NCBI GenBank assembly: GCA_035461175.1
Contig: DATHVR010000158.1
Coordinates: forward strand, 1-23,611
Direction of reading: 5' to 3'
DNA length: 23,611 nucleotides
Source of the DNA: DATHVR01 sp035461175
Lineage (GTDB): Bacteria; Actinomycetota; Acidimicrobiia; Spongiisociales; ZC4RG35
Positions 9,497 to 15,842 of this stretch are shown one piece after another (within the stretch, counting starts at the first letter, position 1; the number at the start of each line of letters is the position of its first letter). The translations under genes were made by a program, and so were the position numbers. The notes beneath the pieces were generated by a model. The model worked only from the letters and a program-made list of their open reading frames with translations, searched no databases and was not told the DNA's origin.

Positions 9497-10488
9497 CAGC
9501 TGATCTCCTCGGGGTTGGTGGCGGTGTCGGCCGGGTCGGGTTCGGCCGGGTGGCCGGTGAGTGCCAGGAAGACCTCGTCGAGGGTGGGCTGGCCCATGTT
9601 GAAGCTGGTGACCTGGACTGGCGAGCGGGCCAGCTCCCCCAGGGCGCGGGCCACCTTCTCCTGGTCGGAGGCACTGACCGTGATCAGGACCGGGTCCGAG
9701 CCGAGGTGGACCTCACCGTCGAAGATCGAATGGAGAACCCGGGCGGCATCGGGACGCTGGTCCGGTTCGAGGACTCTCACCTCGACGGTGCTCATCCCCA
9801 CCGACGCCTTCAGCTGTCCGCTGGTCCCTTCGGCGATCACCTTGCCTTGGTCGATCACGGCGATGCGGTCGGCGAGCTGGTCGGCTTCGTCGAGGTATTG
9901 GGTGGTGAGCAGGACGGTGGTTCCGCCGGCGACCAGGAGGCGGATGATCTCCCAGACCTGGTTGCGGCTGCGGGGGTCGAGACCGGTGGTGGGCTCGTCG
10001 AGAAAAATCAGATCCGGGGTCACGACGATGCTGGCGGCGATGTCGATGCGGCGACGCATACCCCCGGAGTACTTCTTGACCTGGCGATCGGCCGCCGCTC
10101 CCAGCCCGAAGGCATCGAGCAATTCGCCGGCCCGGGCCCGGGCGCCGGCCCGTGAATAGCCGAGCAGGCGGGCGAGGAGGATCAGGTTCTCCAGGCCGGT
10201 GAGGTCCTCGTCGACCGAGGCGAACTGGCCGGTCAGGCTGACCAGGCTACGCACCGCCTCGGGATCGCGGTCGACGTCGTGGCCGAACACGCGGGCGGTT
10301 CCCTCCTCGTGGGGCAGGAGGGTGGCGAGGATCCGGATGGCGGTGGTTTTTCCGGCCCCGTTGGGGCCGAGCAGGCCGTAGACGATTCCCGGGGGGACCT
10401 GGAGGTCGAATCCGTCCAGGGCGGTGGTGTCGCCGAATCGCTTGACGATTCCGTGGGCTTCGATTGCCGGTGGGGTGGGAGTGCTCAG
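9496..10488 (-). CDS. ABC exporter ATP-binding protein, DrrA-like (CTG start)
   Basis: This is the ATPase that powers the adjacent permease. The 330-aa reading contains Walker A GPNGAGKTT (41-49), Q-loop Gln88, signature YSGGMRRR (140-147), Walker B LIFLDEPTTGLDP (160-172) and TTQYLDEAD, where Gln replaces the switch His as is usual in DrrA-type ATPases. A C-terminal regulatory region follows. The frame is closed by TAA at 10518-10516, and between it and Walker A there is no ATG, GTG or TTG. The only plausible start is CTG at 10488, preceded at about 6 bases by AGAGAGGA. Starting at the first GTG (10290) would delete Walker A. A one-base sequencing error at the start codon is the main alternative. 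Confidence 0.88.
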   Translation of the reverse strand: MSTPTPPAIEAHGIVKRFGDTTALDGFDLQVPPGIVYGLLGPNGAGKTTAIRILATLLPHEEGTARVFGHDVDRDPEAVRSLVSLTGQFASVDEDLTGLENLILLARLLGYSRAGARARAGELLDAFGLGAAADRQVKKYSGGMRRRIDIAASIVVTPDLIFLDEPTTGLDPRSRNQVWEIIRLLVAGGTTVLLTTQYLDEADQLADRIAVIDQGKVIAEGTSGQLKASVGMSTVEVRVLEPDQRPDAARVLHSIFDGEVHLGSDPVLITVSASDQEKVARALGELARSPVQVTSFNMGQPTLDEVFLALTGHPAEPDPADTATNPEEIS

Positions 10489-10514
10489 AAGGGGTCCTCT
10501 CTGGTCCGGTCCCG

Positions 10515-10547
10515 ATTATGACCCACCCGACCGACGAAATTCATCGG
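10515..10547 (-). promoter_or_regulatory. Candidate promoter and operator of the ABC exporter
   Basis: In the 90-bp gap between tetR and the ATPase gene the minus strand carries CATAAT (10520-10515), a good -10 box. Upstream, over the expected -35 position, is the imperfect palindrome CCGACGAAATTCATCGG (10531-10547, plus strand), with 7 of 8 arm pairs matching. This arrangement suits a repressor site. It does not resemble the TTAC-N3-GTAA sites elsewhere in the window, so a different regulator may act here. Confidence 0.45.
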
Positions 10548-10578
10548 ATTTTTTTCGGCCCGGGACGCTTCGGGTGGG

Positions 10579-11268
10579 CTATGCCGACTCCGCGGCCAGC
10601 CGCTCCAACCCGTCGAGAAGAAGATCCAGGCCGAACTCGAACTCGGACTGGTCGTCGCACCATCCCAGGGTGGCGTCGGGTTCGTCGTGGGCGACGGCGG
10701 CGATCATCCCCGTCAGATGCGGGAACTGAGCTGCCATCGCCTCCAGCATCTCGGCCGACGCTTCCTCGGCTTCGTCGTTCCCGGGCTGGAACAGCTCCTG
10801 GGTGAATCCCAGCGCCCGGCTACCGAGGGCGTGCATGGAGTGGTGGGCGAGGTCGTAGGAGAAGCCCCCGAGACGGAACAGGCCGAGGATGGCCTCGAAG
10901 TAGGCGATGACCGGGGGCGTCATCGTGGCCCGGGTTTCGAACAGGGTCGGCGCCCAGGGATGGGCGAGCATCACCCGCCGGGCGGTGAGGATGCGCTCGC
11001 GCATCGTGGACTTCCACTCGTCGGGCGAATCTGTCACCACCGACTCGACGGATCGGTTGATCTCTTCCATCACCAGCTCGACCATTCCGTCCAGCAGCTC
11101 TTCCTTGTTGGCCAGGTGGGAGTAGAGCGACATCGCCTCTACGCCCAACTCGGAGGCGGGATTGCGCATCGTCACCCCCTCCAGGCCGTCGCGCTCGGCG
11201 AGGTCGACGGCACCGGCGAGTACCTTCTCCCGGCTCAGGCGGGGCCGTGGCTGTGATTCGGTGGCCAT
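10579..11268 (-). CDS. TetR-family transcriptional regulator
   Basis: This 229-aa repressor has an N-terminal helix-turn-helix spanning about 13-62, including GVTMRNPASELGVEAMSLYSHLANKEELLD. That is the form seen in TetR proteins with the tetracycline-repressor-like C domain. The rest is helical ligand-binding domain with no recognisable ligand motif. The start ATG at 11268 has a short GAGGGAA ribosome site. Directly upstream lies TTATCGGGTAA (11281-11291), resembling three sites in the promoter of the redox operon at 11656. I infer autoregulation and control of that operon. The DrrAB-type exporter genes lie immediately downstream on the same strand, so they may be co-transcribed from the tetR promoter as well as from their own. 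Confidence 0.9.
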   Translation of the reverse strand: MATESQPRPRLSREKVLAGAVDLAERDGLEGVTMRNPASELGVEAMSLYSHLANKEELLDGMVELVMEEINRSVESVVTDSPDEWKSTMRERILTARRVMLAHPWAPTLFETRATMTPPVIAYFEAILGLFRLGGFSYDLAHHSMHALGSRALGFTQELFQPGNDEAEEASAEMLEAMAAQFPHLTGMIAAVAHDEPDATLGWCDDQSEFEFGLDLLLDGLERLAAESA

Positions 11269-11278
11269 TTCCCTCGAA

Positions 11279-11293
11279 CCTTATCGGGTAAGG
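11279..11293. promoter_or_regulatory. Candidate TetR operator upstream of tetR
   Basis: CCTTATCGGGTAAGG is an inverted repeat of the form TTAY-N3-GTAA, lying 11 bases upstream of the tetR ATG. On the minus strand it reads CCTTACCCGATAAGG, and GATAAG could also serve as a weak -10. The half-sites agree with the three repeats at 11596-11639. Confidence 0.5.
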
Positions 11294-11306
11294 CGGGGGA
11301 GGGAGC

Positions 11307-11528
11307 TCATACGCCGCCGGCGGCGGCCAGGCGCCGGCCCGTCGCGGCATCCCGTTCCAAGTGGGCGAGGAGCAGGTCGGTCAATCCCACCCGTTCGGAG
11401 AAATCCAGGGAGCGGCGGGTGAGGAGGAGGGGATCGAGATCGCTATGGGGGCGGAGGCCGCCCAACTCCGAGGAGCCATAGCGGTAGAGGCCGAGCACGC
11501 CCCCGCCCACGGCCAGAAATTCGGTCAT
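11307..11528 (-). pseudogene. Truncated 5' fragment of an aadA-like aminoglycoside nucleotidyltransferase
   Basis: The 73-residue reading contains VLGLYRYGSSELGGLRPHSDLD, the GS-x-D-x-D nucleotidyltransferase core of the AadA/ANT(3'')-(9) family, followed by the family-like LLLTRRSLDFSERVGLTDLLL. Family members are about 260 aa, but this one stops after RRLAAAGGV, where they normally continue into a strand with the third catalytic acid and then a helical C domain. No continuation is found in other frames over the 38 bases before tetR. It is therefore a 5' remnant, probably cut by a deletion that joined it to the tetR region. The family assignment is from motif memory; it could instead be a short stand-alone nucleotidyltransferase fragment. 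It is very unlikely to give resistance. Confidence 0.6.
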
Positions 11529-11586
11529 GAGTTCGCGATCATCCGTCCCATCTCTTTCGACGTTACCGGGCGCAGGCGAATCAGAG

Positions 11587-11640
11587 TTGACAGCCTTACG
11601 CCGTATGGACTACCTTACGTTGTAATACTTACAGTGTACG
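11587..11640 (+). promoter_or_regulatory. Promoter with three TetR-type operator repeats
   Basis: A consensus -35 TTGACA (11587-11592) is followed at 18 bases by TACCTT (11611-11616). Overlapping and following it are three 11-base sites: TTACGCCGTAT (11596-11606), TTACGTTGTAA (11615-11625, perfect) and TTACAGTGTAC (11629-11639). Their starts are 19 and 14 bases apart. TTAC-N3-GTAA palindromes are common TetR-family targets in actinobacteria. The nearest candidate repressor is the divergently oriented TetR gene ending at 11268. Confidence 0.6.
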
Positions 11641-11655
11641 AAAGGAAGTTGGCTG

Positions 11656-12138
11656 ATGAGACTGTTTGCCTACCTCGGGGGAGGGATTCTGGCCCTGGCA
11701 CTGGCCCTGTTTGCCGGGCTGGTTGCGACCATTCGCACGGGATACCGCCCGGTTCTGGACAGGGTTCGCCGCTTCAATCGTGCCTTCACCAATCCCAAGG
11801 TGATGCGCACGGCGGGCGAGCCGGGCTCCTCTGCCTCGGTCATCCGCCACACGGGCCGCTCCAGCGGCAGGCAGTACGAGACCCCGGTGGGGGTGATGGA
11901 GGTGGGCGACGACTACCTCATCACCCTGCCCTACGGAACCAGCGCCGACTGGGTCAAGAACGTGCTGGCGGAGGGAGCGGCCGAGGTGGTCCACGAAGGG
12001 CGCACCGTCCCCGTGGGAGATCCCGAGCTGGTCTCGGCGGGGGCGGTCTCGACCGGGGTGCCGGCGAGGGAGGTTCTTACCCAGCGCCTCTACGGCATCG
12101 ATCAGATGCTCCGGCTCCGTCCCCACCCGTCCGCATGA
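11656..12138 (+). CDS. Ddn-like deazaflavin (F420)-dependent nitroreductase family protein
   Basis: This 160-aa protein belongs to the DUF385/Ddn split-barrel family, which uses reduced F420 or related cofactors to reduce nitro compounds, quinones or enones. An N-terminal hydrophobic segment (about 4-26) suggests membrane attachment. The core is VIRHTGRSSGRQYETPVGV, then a GDDYLITLPYGTSADWVKNV segment and the C-terminal barrel strands. The GTSADWVKN segment is the usual family signature near the cofactor phosphate. The ATG at 11656 has AGGAAG about 8 bases upstream. It is the first gene of a three-gene operon with 4-base overlaps, under a promoter with three TetR-type sites. F420 binding is inferred from the family, and the substrate is unknown. 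Confidence 0.85.
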   Translation: MRLFAYLGGGILALALALFAGLVATIRTGYRPVLDRVRRFNRAFTNPKVMRTAGEPGSSASVIRHTGRSSGRQYETPVGVMEVGDDYLITLPYGTSADWVKNVLAEGAAEVVHEGRTVPVGDPELVSAGAVSTGVPAREVLTQRLYGIDQMLRLRPHPSA

Positions 12139-13115
12139 AGGCGATCCTGATGGACAGCTACGGCAGCCCCGACGTCCTGGTCCTGGCCGAGGTGGATAAG
12201 CCAGAGCCGGCCGGCGACCAGGTGCTGGTCAGAGTCGAGGCGGCCTCTCTCAACACCGCCGACCTCGATATCTTGCGGGGCTTCCCCCGGGCCGTCCGGG
12301 TCGGGGCGGGATGGCGGGCGCCGAAACATCACGGGGTGGGAATCGATGTGGCCGGTCGCGTGGAGGCGGTCGGCCCCGACGTCACCCGCTTCAAGCCCGG
12401 CGACGAGGTGTGGGCCGATCTCTACCAGCATGGACACGGGGCCTTCACCGAGTTCGTGTGCCTTCCTGAAAGGGCCTTCACCCCCAAACCGGCCGGGATT
12501 TCCTTCGAGCAGGCGGCCACCGTGCCCCACTCGGGGCTGCTGGCTATCCAGGCCCTGACCTCCCGGGGTCCGATCCGGGGCCAGGAGGTGCTCATCAACG
12601 GTGCCGGAGGCTGCGTCGGCCCCTTCGCCATCCAGATCGCCAAGGCGATGGGTGCCGCCGTCACCGGCGTTGACCACACCGACAAGCTCGAGGTGATGCG
12701 CCGGGCCGGCGCCGACCGGGTCGCCGACTACACAACAGAAGACGTCACCCGGGATCGGGCCTGCTACGACCTGATCCTCGACATCGCCGCCACCCGCTCT
12801 CCGCTCCGTTTCTTGCCGGCGCTGGCACCGGGCGGGCGCTACGTACTCATCGCCCGCACCATCGGTGGCTTCATCCGTGCCGCCACCGTCGACGCCCTCG
12901 TCGCCAGAATGGCCGGCAAGCGAATCGGAGTCTTCAACTGGGTGCCGAGCCGCCGCCAGGACCTCGAGACCATCGGGCGGCTGATCGAGCAGGGAAAGGT
13001 CAGCCCTCTCATCGACCGCAGCTACCCGCTGGCCGAGGTCCCGGAGGCATTCCGGCGTCTCGAGGCGGGCTTGCTGCGGGGCAAGGCCGTCGTCGTCCCG
13101 GGAGGTGGGCAGTGA
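12135..13115 (+). CDS. Zinc-free MDR oxidoreductase (quinone oxidoreductase type), first copy
   Basis: This 326-aa NAD(P)-dependent medium-chain dehydrogenase/reductase has a GroES-like N domain (EVDKPEPAGDQVLVRVEAAS, then HHGVGIDVAGRVEAVG and FKPGDEVW) and a Rossmann domain with INGAGGCVGPFAIQIAKAMG around residues 154-173. The structural-zinc cysteine cluster and the catalytic Cys/His zinc ligands of alcohol dehydrogenases are absent, so it is a quinone- or enone-reductase type rather than an alcohol dehydrogenase. Its nucleotide motif GAGGCVG is a slight variant of the usual GASGGVG. ATG at 12135 overlaps the stop of the previous gene (ATGA). It probably reduces related electrophiles together with its neighbours; the substrate is not predictable. 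Confidence 0.88.
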   Translation: MKAILMDSYGSPDVLVLAEVDKPEPAGDQVLVRVEAASLNTADLDILRGFPRAVRVGAGWRAPKHHGVGIDVAGRVEAVGPDVTRFKPGDEVWADLYQHGHGAFTEFVCLPERAFTPKPAGISFEQAATVPHSGLLAIQALTSRGPIRGQEVLINGAGGCVGPFAIQIAKAMGAAVTGVDHTDKLEVMRRAGADRVADYTTEDVTRDRACYDLILDIAATRSPLRFLPALAPGGRYVLIARTIGGFIRAATVDALVARMAGKRIGVFNWVPSRRQDLETIGRLIEQGKVSPLIDRSYPLAEVPEAFRRLEAGLLRGKAVVVPGGGQ

Positions 13116-14080
13116 GGGCGATAGTCCAGGATCGCTACGGACCCCCAGAGACGCTCCGCCTGGCCGAGGTGGACCGGCCCCGTCCCGAGGCTCGCCAGGT
13201 GTGTGTGGAGGTGCAGGCCGCCTCCCTCAACATGTACGACTGGCACATGATGTCGGGCTACCCACTCATGGCTCGGCTTCAGGCCGGAGTGCGGACCCCC
13301 GGTCATCCGATCCCGGGAGCCGACGTGGCCGGCACCGTGGCCGATATCGGCGAAGAGGTAACCGGTCTGCGCCCCGGTGACGAGGTGTTCGGTCTGGTCG
13401 ATCACGGAGCTCTGGCCGAGTACGTGTGCGGCTCCGAAGAGAGCTTCGCTCCGCTCCCGGAAGGGGTCGACTTGCAGGCAGCGGCCGCCACCCCCATGGC
13501 CGCGCTCACCGCCCTCCAGGGCCTGCGCGACGTTGGGGGGCTGCAGGCCGGCCAACGGGTGCTGGTCAACGGCGCATCCGGCGGAGTGGGCACCTTCGCC
13601 GTGCAGATCGCCAAGGAGCTGGGGGCGGAGGTGACGGCGGTGTGCAGCACCGCCAAGGTGGAGATGGTGAGCCGGCTCGGCGCCGACCGGGTGTTCGACT
13701 ACACCCGACACGACTTCTCGGTCACCGAACGCGACTACGACCTTCTGTTCGACAACGTCGGCGACCGCCCCTGGTCCCAGACCCGCCGGGTGCTGGCCGG
13801 CAACGGCGTCAACGTCACGATCACCGGTCCCAAGCACCGCGTGGCCGGACCGCTGCGGAATCTGCTGTTCCGCAAGGCAGCGTCACTTTTCGACTCTCGC
13901 CGCTTCGCATGGTTCACCTCTTCCGTGCGCCGGCAGGATTTGGAGGATCTGGCGGCGATGCTCGTCTCCGGGGGAGTGCGCCCGGTCCTCGAGGAGATAT
14001 ATCCGTTGGAGAAGGCGGCCGAGGCGATGCGCCGGCTGGGGGAGGGCCATGCGGCCGGGAAGCTGGTTATCACCGTGTGA
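13112..14080 (+). CDS. Zinc-free MDR oxidoreductase (quinone oxidoreductase type), second copy
   Basis: This 322-aa protein is a paralogue of the preceding gene, sharing layout and many positions (MRAIVQDRYGPPETLRLAEV at the start, ASLN, GADVAGTVADIG, LRPGDEVFG). The Rossmann motif is VNGASGGVGTFAVQIAKELG (about 151-170), the textbook form. Zinc ligands are again absent. The GTG start at 13112 overlaps the previous stop as GTGA, with GGAGGT about 6 bases upstream. Two adjacent but diverged copies suggest an old tandem duplication and different substrates. It is the last gene of the operon; a hairpin follows. Confidence 0.88.
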   Translation: MRAIVQDRYGPPETLRLAEVDRPRPEARQVCVEVQAASLNMYDWHMMSGYPLMARLQAGVRTPGHPIPGADVAGTVADIGEEVTGLRPGDEVFGLVDHGALAEYVCGSEESFAPLPEGVDLQAAAATPMAALTALQGLRDVGGLQAGQRVLVNGASGGVGTFAVQIAKELGAEVTAVCSTAKVEMVSRLGADRVFDYTRHDFSVTERDYDLLFDNVGDRPWSQTRRVLAGNGVNVTITGPKHRVAGPLRNLLFRKAASLFDSRRFAWFTSSVRRQDLEDLAAMLVSGGVRPVLEEIYPLEKAAEAMRRLGEGHAAGKLVITV

Positions 14081-14084
14081 GGCG

Positions 14085-14105
14085 GCCGGACCAGCTCGTC
14101 CCGGC
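14085..14105 (+). terminator. Weak hairpin after the redox operon
   Basis: GCCGGAC and GTCCCGGC pair around a six-base loop with one bulged base, 5 bases after the stop of the second MDR gene. No T-tract is present, so this is a possible terminator only. Confidence 0.35.
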
Positions 14106-14138
14106 AACTGTGAGCACTTCGAGTCGTCCTGGAGGAGA

Positions 14139-14345
14139 TCAGCGCAGCCTCCGCTCCGATTCCCAGCCCAGGGAACACCCGGAGTCCCGGCGTGGGGCGG
14201 GGCAGTCGCAGCGTCTGGTCAGCCGGAACCACCAGTAGCGGGTCCACCAACCGGGTGAGCGGATCTCGTGAGGACCGGTCAGCCAGAGAGCCAGGCCGTA
14301 GCGGCGAACGTTTCCGGAAATGAGAGGGGTGCGGTGTCGTGTCAT
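14139..14345 (-). CDS. Small Trp/Arg-rich hypothetical protein
   Basis: I do not recognise this 68-aa reading. It starts at ATG 14345 (MTRHRTPLISGNV) and is unusual for its tryptophans (PGWWTRYWWFRL), basic residues and a CDCP motif. Third codon positions are mostly G or C, as expected for coding sequence here, and it fills part of a 432-base gap with no other gene. The ribosome site is weak. An upstream extension to 14483 exists but starts without support. The rest of the gap, 14346-14498, shows no further gene. It could be a chance reading frame. Confidence 0.35.
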   Translation of the reverse strand: MTRHRTPLISGNVRRYGLALWLTGPHEIRSPGWWTRYWWFRLTRRCDCPAPRRDSGCSLGWESERRLR

Positions 14346-14498
14346 CAGATCTGACCCCGGGTCACCGCCGAACAACAGACTATTTGCCCCCTGTGACACC
14401 AACACACCCGTTCCCTTCGAGGAGACCCGGACTGGGCCGATTGGGATGCCACCAGGCTTCTCTGGACCCGTACCCGACCCCACACCTCCGTCCCCGGT

Positions 14499-14504
14499 TA
14501 GCCT
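14499..14504 (+). promoter_or_regulatory. Candidate -10 box of a leaderless mtnN promoter
   Basis: TAGCCT stands 8 bases before the GTG at 14513, with no ribosome site between. No clear -35 is visible. Confidence 0.3.
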
Positions 14505-14512
14505 CGCCTTCT

Positions 14513-15202
14513 GTGTCAGGGCGCATCGCCATCATGTCGGCCATCCCCGGCGAGCTGAAGATGCTGCGGGCGCGACCGGCCACCTCCGGGGCAGTGCTGG
14601 TCGAGTCGGGCATCGGCAAGGTCAACGCCGCCGTCGTAACCACCCGGCTGATCCTCGAGCACCGGCCCGACGTGATCCTGTTCACCGGCGTCGCCGGGGG
14701 GCTGGATCCCGCCCTCGGGGTGGGCGACGTCGTGGTCGGGGAACGGACCATCCAGCACGACGCCGGCGTTCGTCTCGACGGCCGTCTCGAGCCCTACCAG
14801 CCGGGCCACGTCCCATTCTTCAACCCCACCGAAGTGCTCGGCTACTACCCCTCGCCCGAGCTGATGGAAGCAGCCCGCCGGGCGCTGGCAGAGGTCGAGC
14901 TGGGGGTGGTGCTGGGCCGGGCGCCGCGGGCGACCCTGGGAGTGATCCTGACCGGGGACCAGTTCATCCGCTCGCCCATCGCACGCGAGCAACTCCATCG
15001 GGACTTCGGAGCCCAGGCGGTGGAGATGGAGGGTGCCGCCGTCGCCCAGGTGGCCGATCGTTTCGGCGTCGATTGCCTGGTCTTGCGGGCCGTCTCCGAT
15101 CTCGCCGGCGACGACTCCCACCTCGACTTCGCCCGCTTCACCGAGCAGGTGGCGGCCAACTCGGCCCGGGTGGTGGAAAGGCTGATCGAGCTGATCACCT
15201 GA
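14513..15202 (+). CDS. mtnN: 5'-Methylthioadenosine/S-adenosylhomocysteine nucleosidase family protein
   Basis: This 229-aa phosphorylase-fold nucleosidase cleaves adenine from methylthioadenosine or adenosylhomocysteine in methionine salvage. Visible are the N-terminal IMSAIPGEL with Glu14 in the place of the catalytic acid, FTGVAGGLDPALGVGDVVVG, VEMEG (Glu171, Glu173) and RAVSDLAGDDSHLDF (Asp196 as the proton donor). These positions agree closely with E. coli MtnN (E12, E172/E174, D197; about 232 aa). GTG at 14513 is chosen because it begins directly before the first strand; the same frame stays open back to 14339 but that stretch is Pro/Arg-rich and unlike the family. A futalosine hydrolase from menaquinone synthesis is a close relative and cannot be fully excluded. 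Confidence 0.85.
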   Translation: MSGRIAIMSAIPGELKMLRARPATSGAVLVESGIGKVNAAVVTTRLILEHRPDVILFTGVAGGLDPALGVGDVVVGERTIQHDAGVRLDGRLEPYQPGHVPFFNPTEVLGYYPSPELMEAARRALAEVELGVVLGRAPRATLGVILTGDQFIRSPIAREQLHRDFGAQAVEMEGAAVAQVADRFGVDCLVLRAVSDLAGDDSHLDFARFTEQVAANSARVVERLIELIT

Positions 15203-15317
15203 CCGGCAATCCCCCCGGACCAACGTGCATTTGTGGCCCGTGACGGTGGACGGCTGCACGTCGGTTCCGGTGGCATCGGCACTCAGGCGGTCGCCGGGAC
15301 AGGTTCGAGGTGGAGAT

Positions 15318-15346
15318 TTGACAGAGTCCAGATTTGGACTCATAGT
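15318..15346 (+). promoter_or_regulatory. fur-katG promoter with a palindromic operator in the spacer
   Basis: TTGACA (15318-15323) and CATAGT (15341-15346) are 17 bases apart. The interval and first base of the -10 are filled by GAGTCCAGATTTGGACTC (15324-15341), with perfect 7-base arms around GATT. The next gene's ATG lies 6 bases after the -10, at the expected transcription start. This is a classic place for an autorepressor site; Fur-family binding is inferred. Confidence 0.65.
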
Positions 15347-15352
15347 GCGGGC

Positions 15353-15802
15353 ATGGCTCCAGCCGTCTCCTCCGATCCCGCCCGGCTCCTCAGCGAGCAC
15401 GGCGTGCGGGTAACGGCGCAGCGTCTGGCGGTCATGCGGGCAATCTCGAGCCGGCCCCACGCCACCGCCGACGACATCGAGGAGATGGTGCGGGCCGATA
15501 TCGGAGCGATATCCCGCCAGTCGGTGTACGACGCTCTGGGCACGCTCACGGAGGAGGGGTTGATCCGGCGCATCCAGCCGGCCCGTTCCCCCGCCCGCTA
15601 CGAGGACCGGGTCGACGACAACCACCACCACCTCGTCTGTCGCACCTGTGGGGTGACGGTCGATGTCGACTGTGCCGTGGGCAACCCGCCCTGCCTGCGC
15701 GCCGCCGACGATCACGGTTTCAGCATCGACGAGGCCGAGGTCGTCTACTGGGGTCTGTGCCCGGCCTGTCGGGCCGACACCGGCGACGAGAGCGCGGCCT
15801 GA
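15353..15802 (+). CDS. Fur-family peroxide/iron-responsive repressor (FurA-like)
   Basis: This 149-aa regulator has an N-terminal winged helix (about 12-85, with SRQSVYDALGTLTEEGLIRR) and a metal-binding C domain with DNHHHLVCRTCG (His91-93, Cys96, Cys99) and LCPAC (Cys136, Cys139). The two CxxC pairs form the structural zinc site of the Fur/PerR family. Its place 40 bases before katG is the furA-katG arrangement known in mycobacteria and streptomycetes, where the regulator represses both genes and is released by peroxide. ATG at 15353 coincides with the predicted transcription start, so the message is probably leaderless. A longer in-frame extension to 15233 would run through the promoter and is rejected. 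Confidence 0.9.
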   Translation: MAPAVSSDPARLLSEHGVRVTAQRLAVMRAISSRPHATADDIEEMVRADIGAISRQSVYDALGTLTEEGLIRRIQPARSPARYEDRVDDNHHHLVCRTCGVTVDVDCAVGNPPCLRAADDHGFSIDEAEVVYWGLCPACRADTGDESAA

Positions 15803-15842
15803 GGCGGGACATGCCAGTACACAACCAGCGAGAGGAAGCAGC

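Noticed and set aside
8522..10159. 545-aa open frame on the plus strand over the exporter genes
   Set aside because: It is antisense to DrrA/DrrB-like genes with intact motifs; His/Glu/Asp-rich repeats arise from the opposite codons.
11361..12134. Fusion of the first MDR protein with upstream frame
   Set aside because: The extension crosses the promoter and the Ddn-like gene in a different frame; ATG 12135 overlaps the previous stop.
14339..14512. Longer N terminus for the nucleosidase
   Set aside because: The extra residues are Pro/Arg/His-rich and precede the first strand of the fold; family members start near the GTG at 14513.
15663..15842. N-terminal extension of KatG from 15663
   Set aside because: It runs through the fur gene in another frame; the ATG at 15843 has a good ribosome site and KatG-like N terminus.
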